Source: Paenibacillus sp. YYML68
GTDB taxonomy: Bacteria; Bacillota; Bacilli; Paenibacillales; NBRC-103111
Reading direction: 5' to 3'
Length of the DNA stretch: 64,000 nucleotides
NCBI RefSeq assembly: GCF_027923405.1
Contig: NZ_BQYI01000001.1
Location: 490,501 to 554,500, forward strand
Below the pieces are notes generated by a model, which saw only the letters and a program-made list of their open reading frames with translations, searched no databases and had not been told where the DNA came from. Both the position numbers and the translations under genes were made by a program. Of the stretch, positions 8,226-14,277 are shown piece after piece (positions within the stretch are counted from its first letter, which is position 1; each line of letters opens with the position of its first letter).

Positions 8226-9046
8226 TAGAGCTGGCCTCAGTTCGTCTGATGCCCAAGACGCCGAGGGAGGAGCAGGCCGCACGGGAGCTGCCGGAGCCTA
8301 CGGGCGCGTACTGCAGCAAGACGCAGCGTCTTGCTGTGATCAGCGTCTTCCCGGAGAGGCTGCATGAGCTCGTGGGCGATCTGTCCGCACGCTGCCTCGA
8401 TGTGATGATGTTCCACCGCTTCGAGCCGGACGTGATGCGTGGTCTGCCGGTAGAGGCGATCGTCCTCGATGCGGCGGCAGCCGAGGCGGCTGGTGAGCTT
8501 GCTGCACTGCGGGAGGCCGTGGCCCAGCATAGCGGCAGTCGTGCTCAGCTGGTATGGCTCGTTGACCGCGAGGGGCTGGCTGCTCAGCTCCCTGCACATT
8601 CGCTCGTCGTCTCGACGCGAGATCGGATGCTGGCGGTGGAGCGCATTATGGGGCGTCTATCCGCGGCGGAGTCGATGGGGCTGTCTGGTGACGCCGCGAC
8701 CGACGCGTCTGTCCGTGTACAGCATTCCGGCGGTACGTCCGGCGTGTACACGTTCAAGGATCTCACGCTCGACCCGAAGCGTATGACGCTGTCCCAGTCG
8801 GGCAAGCGCGTCGACGTGACGAAGACGGAATTCGAGCTGCTGCTGCTCCTGATGCAGGCGGGCGGCGAGGTGCTGTCGCGCGAGGTGATCATGGACGGCG
8901 TCTGGGGCAGTCAATATTTCGGCGGCAGCAACGTCGTCGATGTCCACGTGAAGAGCTTGCGCAAGAAGCTGCGCGATTCCGCCGCGGCTCCCGCTTACAT
9001 TAGTACGGTGCGCGGCGTAGGCTACAGGCTGGCCGATGGGCAGTAG
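8204..9046 (+). CDS. Winged-helix regulator of OmpR type with divergent N-terminal (pseudo-receiver?) domain
   Basis: Residues about 175-278 are a clear OmpR/PhoB-type DNA-binding domain: KTEFELLLLLMQAGGEVLSR, VDVHVKSLRKKLR and the terminal TVRGVGYRL. The N-terminal 140 residues look like a receiver fold (alternating strands and helices, with AIVLDAAAAE where the phosphorylated Asp strand would be) but lack the acidic pair at the start and a clear Lys switch, so phosphorylation is doubtful. No histidine kinase gene is adjacent. The start at 8204 is preferred because AAGGAG lies 10 bases upstream; it sits inside the end of the PerR-like gene in another frame. Coupling to a peroxide/metal regulator suggests a role in the same response. 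A terminator follows at 9130. Confidence 0.8.
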   Translation: MQSSRKVIELASVRLMPKTPREEQAARELPEPTGAYCSKTQRLAVISVFPERLHELVGDLSARCLDVMMFHRFEPDVMRGLPVEAIVLDAAAAEAAGELAALREAVAQHSGSRAQLVWLVDREGLAAQLPAHSLVVSTRDRMLAVERIMGRLSAAESMGLSGDAATDASVRVQHSGGTSGVYTFKDLTLDPKRMTLSQSGKRVDVTKTEFELLLLLMQAGGEVLSREVIMDGVWGSQYFGGSNVVDVHVKSLRKKLRDSAAAPAYISTVRGVGYRLADGQ

Positions 9047-9129
9047 GCGAGGTGCTAGGGCAGGGGCAGCTAGATGGATATATTGGCAAGGCACGCTAGG
9101 CTATGAACTATAGTAACGACAGTAACGAC

Positions 9130-9173
9130 GGTGCAGACTTCTCTTTGGTGACAAGAGGAGGCTGCACCTTTTT
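9130..9173 (+). terminator. Terminator after the winged-helix regulator gene
   Basis: GGTGCAG (9130-9136) pairs with CTGCACC (9162-9168), with further pairing of CTTCTCTT-type sequence inside, followed by five T. Confidence 0.8.
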
Positions 9174-9223
9174 CGTTTCTATATGGGAGGTGGCAGGCAA
9201 TTGTTCGATTGAAGCGTTGATTG

Positions 9224-9652
9224 CTAGCTGCCGCTTTCGTATAGCTCCTTCATTTTGTTGTGTAGATTCTCATTGAATATATAGTACGTGTGGCCGATTT
9301 GATTATTGGTCATGGACAGCTTTAATTGATTGTTTTCATAGAGATTAAGAATGAACGTATAGCCTGATTTAGGCTCTTGATTGGGGTCGACGGTGAACTC
9401 CATATGTTTAATGTTATCGAGGAACTTTTGTATGGTCTCTTGATCCTGATACGTCTTGGTACGCCCTGTGGCTCCATCCTTCAGATCGATTCGGTCCATG
9501 CTCGTCAGGTCTCCCGGATAGAGCTGAGCTAGGGATGAGCTTGCTGCGGGTACGTGTGGTAGCTGTTGATTCGGACTCTGGCTGCTACAGCCTGAAGTAG
9601 ACAGAGCAAGCAAGAGGATCCATGCAAGCAATAGCAATCGTGGACTTTTCAT
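9224..9652 (-). CDS. Small lipoprotein of unknown function
   Basis: A 142-residue protein from the ATG at 9652, which has GAGGAGGC about 10 bases upstream. The N terminus KSPRLLLLAWILLLALSTSGC is a lipoprotein signal with the lipobox LSTSGC. The mature part is short and polar with a Tyr-rich C terminus (GHTYYIF), and the body (DRIDLKDGATGRTKTYQDQ, then KHMEFTVDPN) suggests a small beta-rich fold seen in many Bacillales lipoproteins. The product of the gene upstream ends 22 bp before it, so the two are probably co-transcribed. I do not recognise a named family. Confidence 0.7.
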   Translation of the reverse strand: MKSPRLLLLAWILLLALSTSGCSSQSPNQQLPHVPAASSSLAQLYPGDLTSMDRIDLKDGATGRTKTYQDQETIQKFLDNIKHMEFTVDPNQEPKSGYTFILNLYENNQLKLSMTNNQIGHTYYIFNENLHNKMKELYESGS

Positions 9653-9674
9653 ACGTGTATAGCCTCCTCGTGAT

Positions 9675-9965
9675 CTACACCTCATCAAGCTGCATCACAA
9701 GCATGACCAGACTATTATAGACTCTTTCCTGAACAAAATATCCAGCCTCACTTAGCTTCACGCCCGGTTGTGCTGGTAATAGGTGAGAAAAAGCATCGAA
9801 ATCCTTATGACCGTCTACCTCGAACAGGATGCACTGCTCCAGCGCAAGGTCGAAGGATGCGTATTTTTTCAATGGAAATGTAAGTATGAGAGACCTTCCT
9901 CGTTCTGAGGATAGGAATACATACAAGAACCCATTCTTCTTATGATAAGGTATCTCCTCCAGCAT
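9675..9965 (-). CDS. Hypothetical 96-residue protein
   Basis: A small soluble protein with alternating charged and hydrophobic residues and no signal peptide, membrane helix or recognised motif. It reads as mixed alpha/beta (FLYVFLSSERGRSLILTFPL, then CILFEVDGHKDFDAF). The ribosome binding site before the ATG at 9965 is weak. It lies directly upstream of the lipoprotein gene in the same direction, suggesting a two-gene unit. No function is proposed. Confidence 0.5.
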   Translation of the reverse strand: MLEEIPYHKKNGFLYVFLSSERGRSLILTFPLKKYASFDLALEQCILFEVDGHKDFDAFSHLLPAQPGVKLSEAGYFVQERVYNSLVMLVMQLDEV

Positions 9966-10100
9966 CCCACAGCACCACCTACTCTATGTTTTGCCAACCA
10001 TCCAAGTTTACACATTGCTAGAAACGGTTAATGTTATTCTGTGCAGCCAATCGGTGTGTAGGACGTGCTCTTCTGACCGTCGGCTTATACTTCGCAGCAC

Positions 10101-10190
10101 CTATCGTCTCCGAATCAATAGCGTAATGATCATACCGATGAATATGACGATAACAGCAGCCATAATGATTCCTGCAGGAGTAATTAACAT
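10101..10190 (-). CDS. Possible 29-residue single-helix membrane peptide
   Basis: A short frame from ATG 10190 encodes one hydrophobic helix (PAGIIMAAVIVIFIGMIITL) followed by a basic tail LIRRR and a stop. A GTG two codons upstream has AAGGGG about 7 bases before it, so the peptide may start there. A TATACT box lies upstream on the same strand near 10230. Codon content and the positive C terminus look like a real membrane micro-protein, but the size makes this uncertain. It lies between katA and the small minus-strand operon. Confidence 0.4.
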   Translation of the reverse strand: MLITPAGIIMAAVIVIFIGMIITLLIRRR

Positions 10191-10363
10191 CAGCACACCC
10201 AACCCCTTATTTGGTTATTACTTACAGTATACCAAACGATAGCTAGCAGGTCATGCGAGTCGTTGGCGGCCTTGGACACCTCCACATTGCACACTGCACG
10301 AGCCTTCATCATTTCTTCATCAAAAGCTCATACAGCCTTCATGAATGACAGCACGCGAAATGT

Positions 10364-10398
10364 TATGATCAGTCCAAGGATTTAGATCAAGTCTAAAT
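10364..10398 (+). promoter_or_regulatory. katA promoter region with Per-box-like operator
   Basis: TATGAT (10364-10369) is a plausible -10; no strong -35 was seen. Downstream, ATTTAGA-tcaag-TCTAAAT (10380-10398) is a perfect inverted repeat with the same 7-5-7 geometry as the site before the PerR-like gene at 7833. Its core TTAGATCAAGTCTAA fits the 15-bp Per-box frame at 9 of 14 positions. Its position just upstream of the RBS (AAGGAG, 10402-10407) is suited to repression. Confidence 0.65.
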
Positions 10399-10417
10399 AT
10401 AAAGGAGCTCGATAACG

Positions 10418-11887
10418 ATGAATCCATTCCGCTTAACGACGAACCAAGGCGCCCCAGTCGGCGATAATCAAAACTCCCGCACAGCCGGTCCGAACGGCCC
10501 GACGCTTCTCGAGGACTACCACCTGCTAGAGAAGCTCGCTCACTTCGACCGTGAGCGTATTCCAGAGCGCGTCGTGCACGCACGCGGCGCAGGTGCCCAT
10601 GGCGAGTTCGTCGTGGAGAACAGCATGAGCGCCTATACGAAGGCGCATCTGTTCGGTGAGGTTGGGCGTAAGACGACGGTATTCGTTCGCTTCTCCACCG
10701 TTGTTCACGGTGTGGGCTCGCCGGAGACCGCACGCGATCCGCGTGGCTTCGCGGTGAAGCTCTACACCGAGGAGGGCAACTACGACATCGTCGGCAACCA
10801 TCTTCCGGTCTTCTTCATTCGCGATGCGATCAAGTTCCCGGACATGGTTCACTCGCTGAAGCCTGCGCCGGACACGAACGTGCAGACTCCTGCGCGCTAC
10901 TGGGACTTCATGACGCTCACGCCGGAGTCGACGCATATGCTCACTTGGGTGTTCTCCGATAACGGAACGCCGGCCAACTATCGCCAGATGGACGGCTTCG
11001 GCGTACACGCCTTCAAGTGGATCAACGCACAGGGTAAGGTCACGTATGTGAAATACCACTGGAAGTCGAAGCAGGGCGTCGTTAACTTCTCGGCGAGCGA
11101 GGCGCAGGACATGCAGGGTCGCGACTTCAACCATGCGACGCGTGACCTGTACGATCAGATCTCGGAAGGCAATTACCCAGCATGGGAGCTGCATGTGCAG
11201 CTACTGCCGGTCGAGGACCTCGATGCGCACAGCTTCGATCCGCTCGATCCGACGAAGGTGTGGCCAGAGAACCTGTATCCGCTGCACAAGATCGGTACGA
11301 TGACACTGAACCGCAATCCGGACAATTTCTTCGCTGAGGTCGAGCAGTCCGCCTTCTCGCCGAGCGCGCTCGTGCCAGGCATCGAGCCTTCCGAGGATAA
11401 GCTGCTGCAGGGCCGTCTGTTCTCGTACCCGGATACGCAGCGTTACCGTCTGGGCGCGAACTATTTGCAAATTCCGGTCAACTGCCCGTATGCGTCGGTG
11501 CGCAACCATCAGCGTGATGGCTTCATGAACGTGAAGCAGGACAGCTCGCCGGTCAACTACGAGCCGAACAGCTTCTCCGACAGCCCGAAGGAGGACCCGG
11601 CATACGCAGACAGCACCGCACCGCTGCACGGCGCGGCAGGTCGCCAGCGCATTGCGAAGACCGACGACTTCACCCAGGCAGGGGAGAAGTACCGCAGCTT
11701 CACGCCGCAGGAGCGCGACAATCTGATCGCGAACCTCGTTAACGATCTGAAGGCGACGCCGCAAGACATTCAGCTGCGTGCGATCTGCAACTTCTTCCGC
11801 GCAGACGTAGAGTACGGCGCTAGAATTGCCGCTGGTCTTGGAATTGACATCTCTGGCTTCATGTCGGCCGCTCCGACGAAGGAATAA
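10418..11887 (+). CDS. katA: Catalase (heme, small-subunit, KatA type)
   Basis: A 489-residue monofunctional heme catalase, the usual length for small-subunit clade 3 enzymes. It converts hydrogen peroxide to water and oxygen in the cytoplasm. The distal His is in RVVHARGAGAHGEF (about residue 53), the catalytic Asn in GNHLPVFFIRDAIKFPDM (about 127), and the proximal heme Tyr in RLFSYPDTQRYRLG (about 335). The start ATG has AAGGAG at good spacing. The promoter carries a Per-box-like palindrome and a PerR-type gene follows 72 bp downstream, so peroxide induction through PerR is very likely. Nothing in the sequence suggests damage. Confidence 0.97.
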   Translation: MNPFRLTTNQGAPVGDNQNSRTAGPNGPTLLEDYHLLEKLAHFDRERIPERVVHARGAGAHGEFVVENSMSAYTKAHLFGEVGRKTTVFVRFSTVVHGVGSPETARDPRGFAVKLYTEEGNYDIVGNHLPVFFIRDAIKFPDMVHSLKPAPDTNVQTPARYWDFMTLTPESTHMLTWVFSDNGTPANYRQMDGFGVHAFKWINAQGKVTYVKYHWKSKQGVVNFSASEAQDMQGRDFNHATRDLYDQISEGNYPAWELHVQLLPVEDLDAHSFDPLDPTKVWPENLYPLHKIGTMTLNRNPDNFFAEVEQSAFSPSALVPGIEPSEDKLLQGRLFSYPDTQRYRLGANYLQIPVNCPYASVRNHQRDGFMNVKQDSSPVNYEPNSFSDSPKEDPAYADSTAPLHGAAGRQRIAKTDDFTQAGEKYRSFTPQERDNLIANLVNDLKATPQDIQLRAICNFFRADVEYGARIAAGLGIDISGFMSAAPTKE

Positions 11888-11959
11888 CACTTATTCAATA
11901 GCCTGCAGCAAGGCTGAATAGCGCGGTAACACCCGTAGAGGAAGGAGGGGACAGCTCCC

Positions 11960-12436
11960 ATGAAGGTCACTAGGAATGAGGCGATACAGAAGCTGAAGGA
12001 GCTGGGTATTCGGATGACGACGCAGCGCGAGCTGCTGCTCCATTATTTGTACGAGCGGCTGTCGCATCCTTCGGCTGAGCAGCTGTATGAAGCGATCTAT
12101 GCCGATTACCCGAAGGTCGTCAGCATTACGACGGTATACAACAACTTGAGATTACTGCGCGAGCAGCGTCTTGTGAAGGAATTTTACATTCACCATACAG
12201 GCACCGCCAGATACGATACGAATGTTCAGCCGCACCATCATCTGTACTGTACCTCGTGTCATAGTGTGACCGACTATGCGGCTGCTGGCTCGCTCCCGAC
12301 TCTGGCCTCGGGAAGGCTTGAGCCTGTGCAGGAGCTGCCGCCGGGGTTCATCACCGAGCAGGTGTATCTCGAAATATCCGGTATGTGCGAGGCGTGCAGC
12401 CAGCCGCAGCCGTTACGCCGAGAGATTGCGATATAA
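11960..12436 (+). CDS. PerR-type peroxide-sensing Fur-family regulator (paralogue 2)
   Basis: A 158-residue Fur-family protein downstream of katA. The winged helix includes SITTVYNNLRLLREQRLVKEF; structural zinc sites are CTSC and CEAC. PerR ligand equivalents are His in SHPSAEQLY, Asp in TARYD, and His residues in PHHHLYC. At the PerR Asp104 position it has Asp (CHSVTDY), unlike the Glu of the paralogue at 7833, so this copy is the better candidate for true peroxide sensing. The start has AGGAGGGG upstream. Linkage to katA supports a role as its repressor. A hairpin terminator follows within 25 bp. Confidence 0.9.
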   Translation: MKVTRNEAIQKLKELGIRMTTQRELLLHYLYERLSHPSAEQLYEAIYADYPKVVSITTVYNNLRLLREQRLVKEFYIHHTGTARYDTNVQPHHHLYCTSCHSVTDYAAAGSLPTLASGRLEPVQELPPGFITEQVYLEISGMCEACSQPQPLRREIAI

Positions 12437-12456
12437 GTCGGTTAGGGTGAGGTGAA

Positions 12457-12489
12457 ATCCGCAGCTTCCTTAGGGAGCTGCGGATTTTT
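12457..12489 (+). terminator. Terminator after the katA-linked PerR gene
   Basis: ATCCGCAGCT pairs perfectly with AGCTGCGGAT around a 9-base loop, followed by T-rich sequence. It may also serve the convergent nitroreductase gene. Confidence 0.85.
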
Positions 12490-12516
12490 ATACGATCAGC
12501 TACGTTTCAGTCACCC

Positions 12517-13152
12517 TTACCGCCAGAACGTAATCTGATCGGGATGCAGACGAACGGAAGGATAGCCTGCCTCTGCGGCTTTGCCAATTGAGACGATGAC
12601 GACAGGCACGTACCGCTCGGCATCCAGGCCGAAGGCTTCGGCTAACTGATCCGCCTCAAATCCGGCCATCGGATTCGTGTCATACCCGTAAGCTCTGGCC
12701 GTCAGCATCAATTGCATCGTGAACAGTCCGCAGTCGAAGCGCGTCACCTCACTGGACTTCTCGGGAGGAAGTGACGGGAAGTACGACTTGATCATACCTA
12801 GCTGCTGGTCGCGCACCTCTGGCGGCATTTTGCCTTGTTCCACAGCAAGGTTATAGATGTAATCGGCGTTCTCGTAATATCTTGTATCTGCGAAGATCAG
12901 CAGCATCGCGGAGGACGTATCGTTCTGACGCGTATTGAACATGACGAGCGGACGCAGCTTCTTCTTCCCTTCCTCACTCTCCACGACGACGACCCGCCAA
13001 GGCTGGAGGTTCGCCGACGATGGAGCGGAGGCTGCGGTCTCGATGATTGCAGTCAGCTCCTCTCTTGGTATCCGGTAATTCGGCTGATAGACTCGAACGG
13101 AACGTCTGCCCTTCATGATGCTCTCAAGCTGGTTCTCTCTTAACTCTTTCAT
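12517..13152 (-). CDS. Nitroreductase family FMN oxidoreductase
   Basis: A 211-residue protein with the nitroreductase fold: the FMN phosphate-binding start RRSVRVYQPNYRIPREEL, then ETAASAPSSANLQPWRVVVV, which is the diagnostic motif of the family, and a C-terminal ADQLAEAFGL segment. Members reduce nitro compounds, quinones or flavins with NAD(P)H. The start at 13152 is chosen because AAGGAG lies about 9 bases upstream. It is divergent from a MerR regulator, with a perfect 16-bp palindrome between them, so electrophile- or quinone-responsive control is plausible. Confidence 0.92.
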   Translation of the reverse strand: MKELRENQLESIMKGRRSVRVYQPNYRIPREELTAIIETAASAPSSANLQPWRVVVVESEEGKKKLRPLVMFNTRQNDTSSAMLLIFADTRYYENADYIYNLAVEQGKMPPEVRDQQLGMIKSYFPSLPPEKSSEVTRFDCGLFTMQLMLTARAYGYDTNPMAGFEADQLAEAFGLDAERYVPVVIVSIGKAAEAGYPSVRLHPDQITFWR

Positions 13153-13218
13153 ATGGTCAGCTCCTTCTTGTATACTCGTGAGATCGTGCACGTATCATCA
13201 CTTCCCATAGCGTAAACC

Positions 13219-13234
13219 ATGAAGTATACTTCAT
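13219..13234. promoter_or_regulatory. Perfect 16-bp palindrome, probable MerR operator
   Basis: ATGAAGTATACTTCAT is perfectly symmetric and lies between the divergent nitroreductase and MerR genes. MerR proteins bind such dyads in promoter spacers. The regulator assignment is inference from position. Confidence 0.65.
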
Positions 13235-13267
13235 AGCAAGAGACTTCATGAGATGGAGGAGATGGCT

Positions 13268-13633
13268 GTGAGGATTAGCGAAGTAGCGAAGCTGACAGGG
13301 CTTCCGATCTCGACGATTCGTTATTACGAGAAGTCAGGTCTCATTCCTGATGAATATATGCGTAGAGACTCCAATCATTATCGGATCTACGAGTCGGACA
13401 TTGTTCGCCACTTGGACGTTGTGAAGACGTGTCTTGCAGTCGGCTTTTCCATACAAGATGTGAAGTCGATGATCGCGAAGCAAGGGCTCACGAGAGAAGA
13501 GCAGACACGTATACTTAGAGACAAAATAGCCGAGCTCGAAGAAGCGCAGCACAAATTAGCGGCGGCCAAGCGATCACTTACCGACATTCTCGAATCGAGC
13601 ATCTGGTGCGAGAAAGGGTTCGGCAAGCATTGA
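13268..13633 (+). CDS. MerR family transcriptional regulator
   Basis: About 121 residues. The N-terminal helix-turn-helix RISEVAKLTGLPISTIRYYEKSGLI and the following wing (NHYRIYESDIVRHLD) are typical of MerR; a long helix with EEAQHKLAAAKRSL makes the antiparallel dimer coil. A single Cys near the C terminus (SIWCEKG) could act in sensing, but there is no metal-binding Cys cluster. GGAGGAG ends directly before the ATG at 13262, whereas the GTG at 13268 has proper 6-base spacing, so the GTG is preferred. It is divergent from the nitroreductase, its likely target. Confidence 0.88.
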   Translation: MRISEVAKLTGLPISTIRYYEKSGLIPDEYMRRDSNHYRIYESDIVRHLDVVKTCLAVGFSIQDVKSMIAKQGLTREEQTRILRDKIAELEEAQHKLAAAKRSLTDILESSIWCEKGFGKH

Positions 13634-13670
13634 TGCCGCTGCATCCGTTATATCGTTCAAGCTCTAGTGT

Positions 13671-13694
13671 CACCACATGCGTGGTGGCTTTTTT
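13671..13694 (+). terminator. Terminator after the merR-type gene
   Basis: CACCAC-atgc-GTGGTG hairpin followed by GC and six T. Confidence 0.8.
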
Positions 13695-13709
13695 GCATCC
13701 ATTTCTCCT

Positions 13710-13896
13710 CGTAACGGAACTCAGAGGCCTTAATTTGCCGTTTCGAGACGATTACAGCTGCTAACGGAACTCATCGTCGCTATATGACCATTATGAGGTC
13801 GAGACGGTACAGAAGCTGAACAATAACGTCTCTGCGTTCCGTTAACGGTCCATACAGCCCCATTTTCACCGAATAACGCCTCCTCGTTCCGTAAGC
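13710..13896. repeat. Four copies of a 26-bp intergenic repeat, two in each orientation
   Basis: Units at 13710-13735 and 13760-13785 (plus) and 13822-13848 and 13871-13896 (minus) share the core TAACGGAAC-x-CAGAGGCGTTAT with changes. Starts within each pair are about 50 bp apart. The 640-bp gap between the MerR gene and nirB holds little else apart from the nirB promoter. The two orientations make a long inverted structure. This resembles interspersed intergenic repeats that I associate with Paenibacillus genomes, a recollection rather than a search result. Confidence 0.7.
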
Positions 13897-14123
13897 GTAG
13901 ACGCTCATTGGCCTGCTGTCATGGTTAGCATGATCCACAAGTACCCTATATCTGAGTTCTTACCTTCGACCTGCCATCAATAAAGACGTGATTGCTCATC
14001 TTTTATTCCGTTCTGTGCCGTACAATAAGCTTTGAATGTAAGAATACCTGACTCCAAAGAGAGATATTAAGCTTTTTTATAAAGTCCATAAGAAATAATG
14101 TTATGAAAATTTACATAAAAGTG

Positions 14124-14153
14124 TTGTCAATCATGTGACGTATCGCTTATATT
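14124..14153 (+). promoter_or_regulatory. Likely nirB promoter
   Basis: TTGTCA (14124-14129) and TATATT (14148-14153, 18-bp spacer) sit in an A+T-rich stretch about 125 bp upstream of the nirB start. A short palindrome TGTCGCGACA lies in the leader at 14225-14234. No clear Fnr site was found. Confidence 0.5.
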
Positions 14154-14277
14154 ATTAAGTAACAGAACAATGTTAGATAATCTTACTTAGTCGAAGTTTT
14201 CTACTCAAAGTCCCTATGTTAAGCTGTCGCGACAAGCGTTTGTGTTAGATATTATTACATGATGGAGTGTGAGTACG

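Noticed and set aside
9991-10242. 83-codon plus-strand frame upstream of katA
   Set aside because: No RBS, mixed composition, and it is the antisense of a better micro-membrane frame at 10101-10190.
13710-13896. Possible CRISPR array
   Set aside because: Only four diverged units, two of them inverted, without regular spacers or cas genes.
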